DNA of 64,000 nt from CAIYQJ01 sp963717255 (GCA_963717255.1 CAVQVT010000006.1:186001-250000); one strand, 5' to 3'. Shown: positions 15,996 through 25,562, numbered from the stretch's first letter. Notes: a model not told the origin generated them from the sequence alone. Made by a program: numbers and translations.

Positions 15996-18316
15996 GTCCT
16001 CCCTGCGGTGGCGGCGTCGCCGTCCGGCGCCGGCATCCCTGCACCCTCGAGCGCCAGCATCCCGCCGCGGACCGTGGCGCGCACGCCGGCCGGCGTGCCG
16101 GCCTCGCTCGCCGCGTCGATCGCCTCGGCGACGAGCGGGCCGAGCTCGTCGTCGAGATACCGCTCCCACGACCGGCCCTGTGTGCCGATCGGCCCGTGCG
16201 CCGCGAGATGTGGCGGGACGGACGGATCCCACGCCAGGGCGATGCCGCGGTCCGCGAAGCGACGGGCCACCTCCGGCAGCAGCGTCCGCTCGATCCACGC
16301 CTCCCGCGAACCCGAACCCGGGGCCTCCGTGACGACGACGTCCACCTCGTCCCCGAGAAGCGCCCCGAGCATCGCCCGCGGGTCGGCCGTCCCGTGCGGG
16401 GCCGCGACGCCCACGGCGGGTCCCGGGGCGTCGCCTGGGGCCGGCACGTCTGCGGCGGACGGATCGAACCCGATCGGCCGCTTCACGGTCGCGGCCGAGG
16501 CCGTCGCGAGGAGCACGACCGTCTCCGAGAGGTGGATGCGCCTCCCTCCTCCGTCGGCCAGGACCCCCGAGCCGAAGGCGCGGCCCAGCACGTCGAGCAC
16601 GACCGGGTGTGCGCGGTCCGCGTCCTGGACGAGAACGACGCAGGCCCGCATCCGGTCGATCGCGTGGATGGGGAGGTCGTCGCTGTACCCGACGTACCCG
16701 GGCGGGGCGCCGACGAGCATCGCGACGTCGTGGACCTGCGTCATCCGGCCGGCCTCGATCGTCACCACGCGGTCGGGCGACCCGAACAGCCCGTCCGCGA
16801 TCGTCGCGGCGAGCTCCGGGGCGGCGCGGGCCTGCTCTCCGGCCAGGAGGACGACCGCGTTCGGGCGTTCCCGCCGCACATCTGCGCCGCGCATGCCGAC
16901 ACCGATCCGGTCCACGAGCGCCTCCACGTCGGCCGGGATGACGAGGCCGGCCGCGTCGAGGCGCGCCGCGAGCGCGTCGAGTCGCGACTCCACGTCCGTC
17001 GGCAGGCCGGTGAGCCTCCGACCCACCGCCTCGACGTCCCCGGCCGTCGCCTCGTCCGCGCCCGTCGCGACCGCGTGCGCGACCACCTGCTCCAGGAGCT
17101 CCACCGCCTTGTCGGGATACCGGCGGTCCGGCATCGCGTCGCCGGCGAACCGGACGATCCGGCCCAGGAGCGCATCGTCCAACGCGACGCCGCGCAGGCG
17201 CACGAGCGCATCGCGGTGAGAGCGGACGATCTCGATCGTCTGCTCCACCGTGGGCTCCCGGACCAGCACCGGGGCGAATCGCCGCTCGAGCGCCGGGTCG
17301 CCCTCGATGAACCGCCGGTACTCCTCGTCGGTCGTCGCCGCGATGCAGGCGATCTCGCCGCGCGCGAGGGCGGGCTTGATGAGGCTGGCGAGGTCGCCGG
17401 AGCCGCGCGCGCCGCCCGCGCCGACGATCGAGTGGAGCTCGTCGATGAACAGCGCGATCCCGTCCTGCGAGGCCTCCGCGAGGATCGCCTTCATCCGTTC
17501 GTCCAGCACGCCGTAGACCCCGGCGCCCGCGACGAGCGAGGACGGCGACAGCTGGACGATGCGGAACCCGCGGAGGAGGGCGGGGACCTCCCCGGCCACG
17601 ATGCGCGCGGCGAGCCCCTCCACGATCGCGGTCTTCCCCGTGCCGGCGGGGCCGACCAGGACCGGGTTGCGCTTGGTCCTGCGGCAGAGGGTCTCGACCA
17701 CGACCGACAGCTCGGTCTCGCGGCCGATGAGGGCCGGCAGGCGGCCCGCCTCCGCCTCCTCCGTGAGGTCCCGCCCGAACGCGTCGAGGGTCGGGGTGGG
17801 TCGCTTCGCGCGCGGGTTCCACGCCAGCGGGCCCCGTGGCGTCTCCGGCTCGACCTCCGCGCGCGACTCCGCCCCCGGGGCGGCTTCGCGGCGCGGCCGG
17901 CCCGCGGACGCATCAGCGGCGACCGGCATCCCGCCGACCGGCCCCGTCATGCCGTGCACGGTGTAGCCCGCCGCGCGAAGCACCACCTCGACCACGTCCG
18001 CCTCGCCCGGGTCCGGCCTGCCTCGCCGCGACGCGAGCGTCCGGGCGTTCGCGAGGACCGTGACCTCGTCCAGCCTGGTGCCCGGATCGCCCGCCCGGAG
18101 GCGCGCGTGGAGCCAGGGCTTGAGCGTGGCCGGTGAGAGCCCGTCGGCCAGGCTCTCCGCCATCCCCGCGTTGCGAGAGACCACCGCGAGGAGCCAGTGG
18201 TTGACCCCGAGCGTCGAATGGCCGCCGTCGGCGGCCGCGTCCTGCGCGCGCCGGACGATGGCCGCCGCACCCGGCCCCAGGCCGGCCGCACCCGTGTCCG
18301 CCGCGTCGGTGCTCAT
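15992..18316 (-). CDS. ClpC-like AAA+ ATPase with degenerate second AAA module
   Basis: 774 residues. A Clp N-domain (about 10-125) and an acidic linker lead to an intact D1 module: Walker A GPAGTGKT at 222-229, Walker B LFIDEL near 289-294 and arginine finger ERRF near 344. In D2 the Walker A is replaced (LLAGEQARAAPELA near 490-503). The Walker B is altered (VLVQDADRAHP near 561-571 for the usual FDEVEKAHP), although the pore-loop stretch GAPPGYVGYSDD is kept. An IGF tripeptide near 615, at the place of the ClpP-docking loop of ClpC/ClpA, is also kept. ATG 18316 overlaps the MFS gene stop (ATGA), and the stop overlaps the YbjN-like start. Much shorter than the 810-850 residues usual for ClpC. 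Confidence 0.85.
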   Translation of the reverse strand: MSTDAADTGAAGLGPGAAAIVRRAQDAAADGGHSTLGVNHWLLAVVSRNAGMAESLADGLSPATLKPWLHARLRAGDPGTRLDEVTVLANARTLASRRGRPDPGEADVVEVVLRAAGYTVHGMTGPVGGMPVAADASAGRPRREAAPGAESRAEVEPETPRGPLAWNPRAKRPTPTLDAFGRDLTEEAEAGRLPALIGRETELSVVVETLCRRTKRNPVLVGPAGTGKTAIVEGLAARIVAGEVPALLRGFRIVQLSPSSLVAGAGVYGVLDERMKAILAEASQDGIALFIDELHSIVGAGGARGSGDLASLIKPALARGEIACIAATTDEEYRRFIEGDPALERRFAPVLVREPTVEQTIEIVRSHRDALVRLRGVALDDALLGRIVRFAGDAMPDRRYPDKAVELLEQVVAHAVATGADEATAGDVEAVGRRLTGLPTDVESRLDALAARLDAAGLVIPADVEALVDRIGVGMRGADVRRERPNAVVLLAGEQARAAPELAATIADGLFGSPDRVVTIEAGRMTQVHDVAMLVGAPPGYVGYSDDLPIHAIDRMRACVVLVQDADRAHPVVLDVLGRAFGSGVLADGGGRRIHLSETVVLLATASAATVKRPIGFDPSAADVPAPGDAPGPAVGVAAPHGTADPRAMLGALLGDEVDVVVTEAPGSGSREAWIERTLLPEVARRFADRGIALAWDPSVPPHLAAHGPIGTQGRSWERYLDDELGPLVAEAIDAASEAGTPAGVRATVRGGMLALEGAGMPAPDGDAATAGRT

Positions 18317-19494
18317 CGTGCCGCGGAGTCTACGGGAGCCGCCGCCAGCGTGGCATGCACCGGTGCCGCGCGCAGCGCGAGGATCACGCCCCCGACGGAT
18401 GCGACGCTCACGACGGCCGAGACCGCGAAGAGGCCCGGGATCGTCAGGGCCGTCGCGATCGCGCCGCCGAGGGACGCGCCCGTGATGGATGCCAGGCCGA
18501 ACGTGACCGCGCTCAGGACGCCCTGGGCCGTCGCGATCCGGCCCTTCGGCGCCAGCTCTGCGACGTAGCCGACGCTCGCCACGAAGAAGAGCCCGTAGCC
18601 GAGCCCCTCGAGGGTCGCCCCGGCGACGAGGACGTCCGGGGTTCCGGCCACCGCGTAGAGGACGCCGCGCGCCGCGAAGGACGCCGCGCCGAGGACCAGC
18701 AGCCGGTGCGCGCCGAACCGGGCGGCGAGCCGCGGGAACGCGAACATGATCGGGATCTCGACGACGGCTCCCACGATCCATGCCGCGCCCGCCGCCTCCG
18801 CGCCCGCCCCGAGGTCGTAGAGGCGGACCGAGAGGAACGAGCTGGCCGCGGCCGTCGCCGCCCACATGACGAACGCGGCCGCCAGGAACGCGGCGAGCCC
18901 CGGGGCGCGGACGACCCGCGACGCGCCGGACCAGATGGATCCGGCCGCCGACGCCCGGCGGCTGCGCGGGAGCGCGAGCGCGATGACCGCCGTGACGAGC
19001 AGGGCGGGGATCCACGCGGCGAAGAGCGCCTGGGTCCCCGCCCGCCCGATCAGGACCCCCACCGCCGCCGTGGAGGCGAGGAACGAGATGGACCCCCACG
19101 CCCGGATCCGCCCGTACGCGCCCCGGTCGTCGCCCAGGATGTCGAGGGTCCGCGCGTCGAGCATCGGGATCACGCCCGCGGTCGCGACCGCGACGCACGC
19201 CACCCCGATCGCGATCGCCGGCAGCTGCTGCGCCTGCGAGAGCCCCGTCGCCGAGAGCGCCGCGAGCAGGGCGGCCGCTGGCAGGACCGTGCGTGACCGG
19301 GGGAATCGGTCGGTGACGCTTCCCCACAGGGGCGACGCCACGAGCGAAGCGCCGGCCCAGAGCGCGGTGAGCATGCCGATCGCGGCGAGGTCCAGGCCGA
19401 GGGCCCGGTAGTGGACCGGCAGGTACGGGAAGTTCGCGCCGACCGCGGCGAACGCCGCGACGTACGCGAGCGTCGCGCGCGCCCGGGGGCTCAT
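18313..19494 (-). CDS. MFS transporter
   Basis: 393 residues with about twelve membrane helices, beginning LAYVAAFAAVGANFPYLPVHYRAL. The conserved loop after helix 2 reads GSVTDRFPRSRTV, the MFS motif A region. The N-terminal half, with its FPYLPV start, resembles the LacY/nucleoside-symporter-like subgroup. Substrate unknown. First gene of a three-gene unit in which both junctions are ATGA overlaps (Clp-like ATPase, then YbjN-like protein), so the three products are made together. Confidence 0.88.
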   Translation of the reverse strand: MSPRARATLAYVAAFAAVGANFPYLPVHYRALGLDLAAIGMLTALWAGASLVASPLWGSVTDRFPRSRTVLPAAALLAALSATGLSQAQQLPAIAIGVACVAVATAGVIPMLDARTLDILGDDRGAYGRIRAWGSISFLASTAAVGVLIGRAGTQALFAAWIPALLVTAVIALALPRSRRASAAGSIWSGASRVVRAPGLAAFLAAAFVMWAATAAASSFLSVRLYDLGAGAEAAGAAWIVGAVVEIPIMFAFPRLAARFGAHRLLVLGAASFAARGVLYAVAGTPDVLVAGATLEGLGYGLFFVASVGYVAELAPKGRIATAQGVLSAVTFGLASITGASLGGAIATALTIPGLFAVSAVVSVASVGGVILALRAAPVHATLAAAPVDSAAR

Positions 19495-19588
19495 GGGCGG
19501 ATCTCGCGGCGGGCCGCGGCCGACGCGCGGGCCGCCGACGCCGCGGCCCGACCGGCCCGGGCCCCGGCGTCGGCGGCAGCGGCCGACC

Positions 19589-19981
19589 TCAGCGCTCGCC
19601 GCCGAAGAGCTTCCCGAGCAGCGCGCCTGCGTCCGAGACGTCCAACCCGTCGGGTGCGTCGCCGGTCCCGCGCTGCGCGCCCGCGATGAGCCCGCCGAGC
19701 GAGCCCGTGATGTCCTCCAGGACGCCCGGGTTCGCGAGCAGCGTGGCGATCGGGGCGGCCGCGGCCGGGACCGCCTGTGCCGTCTCGCCGAGCGCGGACG
19801 GGAGGTCGTCGCCGCGGTCCAGGAAGCCGCGGAGTGCCGTCATCGCATCGCCGTCGTCGAGCAGCTGACGGACGGCCGCCTCGGCCGCCGTGAAGTCCAT
19901 CCCCCCTGCACCGCCCGGCTGGGCGCTGCTCCCGACGAGCGCGTCGAACGTCCCGCCTCCCGGACCCTTCTCCTCGCCCAT
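19589..19981 (-). CDS. hypothetical acidic protein
   Basis: 130 residues from ATG 19981, with GGGAGG seven bases upstream and a TAGGCT -10-like hexamer at 20034-20039. The N-terminus is Gly-rich (EKGPGGGTFDALVGS), the middle is helical and acidic, and the C-terminus is DAGALLGKLFGGER. No signal peptide, membrane helix or known motif. Cytosolic, function unknown. Confidence 0.6.
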   Translation of the reverse strand: MGEEKGPGGGTFDALVGSSAQPGGAGGMDFTAAEAAVRQLLDDGDAMTALRGFLDRGDDLPSALGETAQAVPAAAAPIATLLANPGVLEDITGSLGGLIAGAQRGTGDAPDGLDVSDAGALLGKLFGGER

Positions 19982-20031
19982 CGCGCGCCTCCCTGCCGTG
20001 CCGCGGGCCCGCCCGGGCCCGTGCGTGGCGA

Positions 20032-20931
20032 CTAGCCTAAGGCGCGATCCGGCGCGGCGGGAGCCCGATCCGCCGGCCCCGGCTGGCATGCAGGGCACCA
20101 GTAGACGTCACGGGCCGCCTGCAGCGCCGTCCGCACCTCGGCGTCGCACCGCCGGCACGGGAGGCCGGCACGCTTGTAGACGTACGTCTCGCGGGCACGG
20201 GCGCGCGCGACCGCCGACCCCGACGCTTCATCCTCCGGTGAGATGTGCCGGCGCGCCGCCCGCCGTTGGCCGCGCGGGAGGTCGGCGCGATCCACCGTCG
20301 CGACCCGCCCGGTCCGCCGTCCGTCGGCCAGCAGCCCTCGCGCCGCCTCCCACAGCCGGTCGAAACCCACCTCGCCGACCTCCGCCCCGGATGTCCAGGG
20401 CGAGATCCCGCAGCGGAAGAGGAGCTCCGAGCGATAGGCGTTCCCGACACCCGCGAACAGCCTCTGGTCGAGCAGGAGCGCCCCGATCGCGACGCGCGAC
20501 CGCGACGCGCGGCGGCGTGCGGTGGCCGGGTCGGGTGCCCGGGCGAGGAGGTCGGGCCCCAGCTTCGACACCAGCGCCCGCTGGCGCCGGGGATCGATGA
20601 GCTCGCAGACGGTCGGCGCCCGGACGTCGGCGTACGCCGCGTCCGTCTCCAGCCGGAGGCGGATCGCCCCGCGCGGCTCCGGGGCCGGCGCGTCGCCGAC
20701 GACCACCCGCCCGCCGAGGCCCAGGTGGATGTGCACGACGGGCGCGCCGCGGCCCGCGTACTCGACGAACAGGTGCTTGCCATGCGCGCTCACGCGACGG
20801 AGGCGGGTGCCGTCCACCAGGGCCGCCTCGTCCGAGAAGCGGCCCTGGGGACTCGTGGCGCGCACGTCGCGCCCGCCGAAACGCCTCGTCAGCGCGGCAG
20901 CGAGCCGGTGGATCGTGTGTCCCTCGGGCAC
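20032..20931 (-). CDS. nei: Fpg/Nei-family DNA glycosylase (endonuclease VIII type)
   Basis: 299 residues from a GTG start. The mature N-terminus PEGHTIHR supplies the catalytic Pro 2 and Glu 3, the signature of Nei rather than Fpg. GKHLF carries the conserved beta-elimination Lys near 53. The helix-two-turn-helix contains FAGVGNAYRSE near 165. The C-terminal zinc finger has CRRC and CPAC pairs near 258 and 279. It excises oxidised pyrimidines and nicks the DNA. It starts 12 bases after the stop of the GyrI-like gene. An unusual Pro/Ala tail follows the zinc finger. Confidence 0.92.
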   Translation of the reverse strand: MPEGHTIHRLAAALTRRFGGRDVRATSPQGRFSDEAALVDGTRLRRVSAHGKHLFVEYAGRGAPVVHIHLGLGGRVVVGDAPAPEPRGAIRLRLETDAAYADVRAPTVCELIDPRRQRALVSKLGPDLLARAPDPATARRRASRSRVAIGALLLDQRLFAGVGNAYRSELLFRCGISPWTSGAEVGEVGFDRLWEAARGLLADGRRTGRVATVDRADLPRGQRRAARRHISPEDEASGSAVARARARETYVYKRAGLPCRRCDAEVRTALQAARDVYWCPACQPGPADRAPAAPDRALG

Positions 20932-20943
20932 GGCCGATCGGCC

Positions 20944-21423
20944 TCAGGCGAGCGGGATGAAGATCCGGGTCCGCCACTTCGCGGGGTCGGGCTCGGCCTC
21001 CGGGTCGGTCACGTACACCTCCCACATCGCGCCCGACGGCTCGCGCCCCTGCTCCTCGACCCACGCCATGAGGCGCTCGTACGTCCCGCCGATCGTCTCG
21101 TACGGGCCCACGTGCCATCCCACCGCGACCGGACCCGCCGGCAGCTCGCCGGGCTGGACGTCGCCGCTCCCGTCGAACGCGCGTTCCGGCGCGCCCGGCA
21201 CGTCCGCGATCGGCGCGCCGGTCTCGAGCTCGATGCGGTCCGGCCCGAAGGCGAAGTACCGCGAGAACGGGGCGTCCCCGGGGACGAGACCGGCCGCCGT
21301 GATCGCGTGGAAGACGGCGGGGAACGCCCGGCCCATGAACGCCGGCAGCTCGCTCTGCGGCAGGGACCCATGGACGACGGCGGTCCGCCGGCGCGGCTCG
21401 TCGTGGATCTCGAACTCACCCAT
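20944..21423 (-). CDS. GyrI-like / effector-binding domain protein
   Basis: 159 residues from ATG 21423 (GGAGGACACG upstream). The sequence follows the SOUL/GyrI-like small-molecule binding fold: EIHDEPRRRTAVVHGSLPQSELPAFM at the start, RYFAFGPDRIELETGAPI in the middle and AVGWHVGPYETIGGTYERLMAW near 100-122. There is no DNA-binding domain, so it is a stand-alone ligand-binding unit. A second GyrI-like protein is encoded at 36.0 kb. It precedes the nei gene by 12 bases. Confidence 0.78.
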   Translation of the reverse strand: MGEFEIHDEPRRRTAVVHGSLPQSELPAFMGRAFPAVFHAITAAGLVPGDAPFSRYFAFGPDRIELETGAPIADVPGAPERAFDGSGDVQPGELPAGPVAVGWHVGPYETIGGTYERLMAWVEEQGREPSGAMWEVYVTDPEAEPDPAKWRTRIFIPLA

Positions 21424-21454
21424 CGTGTCCTCCCTCCGCGGGGGCCGCCCGCGC

Positions 21455-22240
21455 TCAGCCGCGCTTCCGCGCGAGCCAGACCTCCTCGCTCGGCCACCGC
21501 CGCGCCCACTCGGGGGTGACGAACGGGGCCGTGGTGGTCGCGCCATCCGGGGCCCTGAGCTCGCGGAGGTCCTCCACCTCGAACCCGCTGGCCCGGAGGA
21601 GGCGGATCATGTCGCCGTAGCCCAGGTGGAACTCCACGCTGCCGTCGTCCGGCCAGGTGAACGTGTGCATCCCGAAGTACGGCCGCAGCAGCCGGTCGGC
21701 CGCGGGGACACCGTCCTCGTCCGGCGAGGCCAGCATGAGGAGCGTGCCGTTCACCAGGAAGACGAGCCGGCCGCCGGGCCGGAGGAGGCGGGCCGCTTCG
21801 GGGATCCACCGCTCCGGCGCGCACCAGATGCTCGCCCCGTACTCGCTGATCGCGAGGTCGAACGACGCGTCCGGCAGCGGGACGTCCTCCGCGCTCGCGT
21901 GGATGAGCGGGAAGCGGAGGTCGTGCACGTCCTGCAGGCGACGCGCCGTGGCGAGCTGCGCCTCCGTGACATCAACGCCGACCGGCCGCGCCCCGCGGCG
22001 CGCCAGCCACGCCGACACGTAGGCGGTCCCGCACCCGAGCTCGATCGCGTCGAGGCCGTCCACGTCGTCGATGAGGTGGAGCTCGGCCTCCGGGATCCCC
22101 CAGATCCCCCAGGACGGCTCGGATGCCCACTCCCGCTCGCCCACGGCGGCGGACGCCGGTGCCGAGTCGGTCCAGTACGCGCGGTTCGCGCGGACGTGGG
22201 CCGGCAGGGCGTCGAGGTCGAGGCGCGCGTCGTCGGCCAT
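21455..22240 (-). CDS. class I SAM-dependent methyltransferase
   Basis: 261 residues. The SAM-binding motif I reads AIELGCGTAYVSAWLARRGARPVGVD near residue 66. Motif II is the acidic VDVTEAQL strand, followed by HASAEDVPLPDASFDLAISE and RLLRPGGRLVFL. These are Methyltransf_11 features. The methyl acceptor cannot be predicted. I chose ATG 22240 because the residues upstream are low-complexity and the gap to the divergent lacZ-type gene then has a normal 199 bases. TCCAAT lies six bases before this ATG and there is no Shine-Dalgarno. Confidence 0.88.
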   Translation of the reverse strand: MADDARLDLDALPAHVRANRAYWTDSAPASAAVGEREWASEPSWGIWGIPEAELHLIDDVDGLDAIELGCGTAYVSAWLARRGARPVGVDVTEAQLATARRLQDVHDLRFPLIHASAEDVPLPDASFDLAISEYGASIWCAPERWIPEAARLLRPGGRLVFLVNGTLLMLASPDEDGVPAADRLLRPYFGMHTFTWPDDGSVEFHLGYGDMIRLLRASGFEVEDLRELRAPDGATTTAPFVTPEWARRWPSEEVWLARKRG

Positions 22241-22439
22241 GCCGGCATTGGACGCCCGGCGACCGACCCGCGTCAAGTCATCTGGGTCGTCGCAGCGCCC
22301 CCTCGAGGCCGCGCCGGGGGGCGGCCGCACGGCTGCAGCGCCGCGGCGGACGGAGCGGGGTCGCCGCACGCCCACGGCGGTACCATGAGGCCGACCGACC
22401 GTCCCCCCGATGCGGTCCCTCCCCACGCGAGGTCGCCCG

Positions 22440-25400
22440 ATGCCCACGCCCTGGACCACGCCCGAGCTGACGTCGCTCGGTCGGCTCGCGATGCACAGCG
22501 TCCCTCACGCCGACCGCCTGGACCTCGACGGGACATGGCGGTTCCAGCTCCTCCACCGGGCGGACGGCGAGCCGGGTGGGGACTGGCGCGAGATCGTCGT
22601 CCCCGGCGCCTGGACGATGCAGGAGACGTTCGACCGGCCCTGGTACACGAACATCCGGATGCCGTGGGACGGCGTCGCGCCGTTCGTCCCGGAGGAGAAC
22701 CCGACCGGCGTCTACGAGCGGGCGTTCGACCTCCCGGCGGGATGGGACGGCCGGCGCGTGGTGCTCCACGTGGGCGCGGCCGAGAGCGTGCTCATCGCGA
22801 CGCTCAACGGGCGCGAGATCGGGGTGAGCAAGGACTCGCACCTCGCGGCCGAGTTCGACGTGACGAGGGTCGTCAGGCCCGGGACGAACATCCTCCGCCT
22901 GCGCGTCGTGAAGTGGTCGGACGCGACGTACATCGAGGACCAGGACCAGTGGTGGCACGGTGGGCTCACGCGGTCCGTCTTCCTGTACGCGACCGGACCG
23001 GTCCACCTCGCGGACGTGCGCGCGGACGCGGGGCTCGAGGCCGATGGGACGACCGGGACGCTCGACGTCCTGGCGAGCGTGGGGTTCCCGGGGGCGCCGG
23101 AGCCCGGCTGGACCGTGGAGCTGCGACTCGACGGTCGTGCCGGGGCGCTGGTGGCGCAGGTGCCGGCGGCGAACCGGCCGGTCCCGCCCCACATGAGCAG
23201 GCTCGTGCACGGACTGCCGTCCCGCGCGATCGCCGGCGCGCCGCTCACGGGGGCAGAGGCGGCCGAGTGGGCGACGATCCGCCCGGCGTACGACCCGCCC
23301 GCGGACGGCATGGCTGCGATCGGCGCCTCCATCCCCGGGATCCGGCCGTGGTCGGCCGAGGACCCGGTCCTGTACCGGCTGACCGTCACCCTCCGATCGC
23401 CGGCCGGCGAGGCGGTGGAGGAGGTCGGCATCCGCGTCGGCTTCCGGCGTGTCGAGGTCGTCGGGCGCGACCTGCTCGTGAACGGCCGCCGCGTGTTCGT
23501 CCGCGGCGTGAACCGCCACGACTTCGACCAGTACACCGGCCGGACCGTGTCCGAGGAGTCGATGCGGGACGACGTCGTGCTCATGAAGCAGCACGGCTTC
23601 GACGCCGTCCGGACCTCGCACTACCCCAACGACCCGGCCTTCCTCGACCTGTGCGACGAGCTGGGGATGCACGTCGTCGCGGAGGCGGACATCGAGTCGC
23701 ACGCCTTCACCGAGACGCTCTGCGAGGATCCACGGTACCTGCCAGCCTGGGTCGACCGGGTGGCGCGGATGGCCCTGCGGGACAAGAACCACCCGTCCGT
23801 CATCGCCTGGTCGCTCGGCAACGAGTCCGGGTACGGCGCCAACCACGACGCGGCCGCCGGCTGGCTTCGCCGGTACGATCCGAGCCGGCCGCTCCACTAC
23901 GAGGGCGCGATCGCGTGGGACTGGGGGAGCGACCAGGCGGCGAGCGACATCACGTGCCCGATGTACCCGCACGTGGACGCGCTCGTGGATCACGCCCGCT
24001 CGGGCCGGCAGCGGCACCCGCTGATCATGTGCGAGTACTCGCACGCGATGGGCAACAGCAACGGCACGCTGGGCGAGTACTGGGACGCGATCGAGAGCAC
24101 GCCCGGGCTGCAGGGCGGATTCATCTGGGAGTGGTGGGACCACGGACTCGTCCAGCGCCAGCCCGACGGCACGACCCGGTGGGCCTACGGAGGCGACTTC
24201 GGCGACCAGCCGAACGACGCGAACTTCTGCTGCGACGGGCTCGTATGGCCGGACCGAACGCCAAAGCCCGGGCTCCTCGAGCACAAGTGGATCGCGTCTC
24301 CCGCGCGGGCGGCGCTCGACCCGACCGATCCGGCGCTGGCGACCGGTCGGATCGTCGTGACGAACCGCCGGCACTTCCGCGACATCGCCTGGCTCCGGGC
24401 GACGTGGGAGCTGACCGTCGACGGAGAGCGGCGGGGCGGGGGAGACCTCCCGCTGCCGGCGATCGGCCCGGAGGAGGCGGCCGGTGTCGCGATCCCGGGC
24501 TGGCCTGCGCCTGCACCGGGCTCCGGCCGCGAGGCGTTCCTGACGGTCCGGTTCCTCACCGCGGCCGATGAGCCGTGGGCACCCGCCGGCTTCGAGGTGG
24601 GTTGGACGCAGCTGCCCGCGGGGATCACTCCCGCGGCGTCCGCCGCGGAGCCGTCCGCCGCGCCCGCCGGCGACGCCGTGCCGGCGTCCGCTGCATCGGT
24701 CGTCGCGTCCGTCGCGTCCGGGCCTGCTCCGGTACCGGACGCATCCGGGGACGGTGGGTCTCTCGGGTCCGCGTACGCGGTGGACACGGAGGGACGCCTC
24801 ACCGGGCCGCTCGTCGCCGCACCCCCGGCCCTCACGCTCTGGCGCGCGCCGACGGACAACGACCGCTTCGGCGGGATCTCGCCCGCGTGGGAGGCGGCCG
24901 GCCTGGACGCGCTCGATCGCCGGCTCGTCGGTCTCGAGCGACTCGACGGCGCGACCGTCGTCCGCAGCGTCTGGACGACACGGTCCGGGGTCGAGATCCC
25001 GCACACGGCGACCTACCGCTCGCTTCCAGGCGGCGCGGTCCGTGTCGACGAGGCCGTGGAGATCCCCGCAGCGCTCGCCGACCTGCCGCGCGTGGGGACC
25101 GTCCTCGAGCTCACGGCCGGGCTGGAGGCCCTCGAGTGGTACGGGTCCGGCCCGCACGAGACCTACCCGGACCGCAAGCGGGCGGGCGTCGTCGGGCGGT
25201 GGCGCTCCACCGTGACCGACCAGCACGTCCCGTACGTCCGGCCGCAGGAGAGCGGTGGACACGCGGACGTCCGCTGGCTGGAGGTCCGCGACCCCGCCGA
25301 CCCGTCGCGCGGCGTCCGGCTGGTGTTCGACCGGCCGCTGCAGGCGTCCGCGATGCACGTGGCCGCGGCCGACCTCGCGTCGGCGGCCCACGACGGCGAG

Positions 25401-25562
25401 ATCCCCCGCCGTGCGGAGACGATCGTCACGTTCGACGCCGCCCATCGCGGGCTCGGCACCGCGAGCTGCGGCCCGGACACCCTCCCGGGGTACCTCGTCG
25501 GTCCGGGCTCGTACGCGTGGTCGTGGTCGCTCCTGCCCCTGGCGGACAGCGGGGGTTCATGA
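22440..25562 (+). CDS. lacZ: GH2 beta-galactosidase
   Basis: 1040 residues, the LacZ size class, from ATG 22440 (GAGGTC upstream). The sugar-binding domain has PWYTNIRMPW and DQWWHGGL. The immunoglobulin-like domain is followed by the TIM barrel with NRHDFDQYTG, acid/base Glu 462 in SLGNESGYG and nucleophile Glu 532 in MCEYSHAMGNSNG. Domain 5 has LWRAPTDND and the C-terminal WYGSGPHETYPDRK. It hydrolyses terminal beta-galactosides in the cytoplasm (no signal peptide). Residues about 731-777 are an Ala/Ser/Pro/Val-rich low-complexity insert just before WRAPTDND, replacing part of the usual domain 4-5 beta structure. The stop overlaps the next start as ATGA. Confidence 0.95.
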   Translation: MPTPWTTPELTSLGRLAMHSVPHADRLDLDGTWRFQLLHRADGEPGGDWREIVVPGAWTMQETFDRPWYTNIRMPWDGVAPFVPEENPTGVYERAFDLPAGWDGRRVVLHVGAAESVLIATLNGREIGVSKDSHLAAEFDVTRVVRPGTNILRLRVVKWSDATYIEDQDQWWHGGLTRSVFLYATGPVHLADVRADAGLEADGTTGTLDVLASVGFPGAPEPGWTVELRLDGRAGALVAQVPAANRPVPPHMSRLVHGLPSRAIAGAPLTGAEAAEWATIRPAYDPPADGMAAIGASIPGIRPWSAEDPVLYRLTVTLRSPAGEAVEEVGIRVGFRRVEVVGRDLLVNGRRVFVRGVNRHDFDQYTGRTVSEESMRDDVVLMKQHGFDAVRTSHYPNDPAFLDLCDELGMHVVAEADIESHAFTETLCEDPRYLPAWVDRVARMALRDKNHPSVIAWSLGNESGYGANHDAAAGWLRRYDPSRPLHYEGAIAWDWGSDQAASDITCPMYPHVDALVDHARSGRQRHPLIMCEYSHAMGNSNGTLGEYWDAIESTPGLQGGFIWEWWDHGLVQRQPDGTTRWAYGGDFGDQPNDANFCCDGLVWPDRTPKPGLLEHKWIASPARAALDPTDPALATGRIVVTNRRHFRDIAWLRATWELTVDGERRGGGDLPLPAIGPEEAAGVAIPGWPAPAPGSGREAFLTVRFLTAADEPWAPAGFEVGWTQLPAGITPAASAAEPSAAPAGDAVPASAASVVASVASGPAPVPDASGDGGSLGSAYAVDTEGRLTGPLVAAPPALTLWRAPTDNDRFGGISPAWEAAGLDALDRRLVGLERLDGATVVRSVWTTRSGVEIPHTATYRSLPGGAVRVDEAVEIPAALADLPRVGTVLELTAGLEALEWYGSGPHETYPDRKRAGVVGRWRSTVTDQHVPYVRPQESGGHADVRWLEVRDPADPSRGVRLVFDRPLQASAMHVAAADLASAAHDGEIPRRAETIVTFDAAHRGLGTASCGPDTLPGYLVGPGSYAWSWSLLPLADSGGS

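Noticed and set aside
16196..18136. 646-codon plus-strand frame over the Clp gene
   Set aside because: Shadow; Walker and pore motifs are on the minus strand.
18317..19327. N-terminal extension of the Clp-like ATPase
   Set aside because: It overlaps the MFS gene out of frame. The ATGA overlap at 18313-18316 and the Clp N-domain position fix the start at 18316.
22278..25445. 1055-codon frame antisense to the beta-galactosidase
   Set aside because: Composition-driven shadow; GH2 motifs lie on the plus strand.
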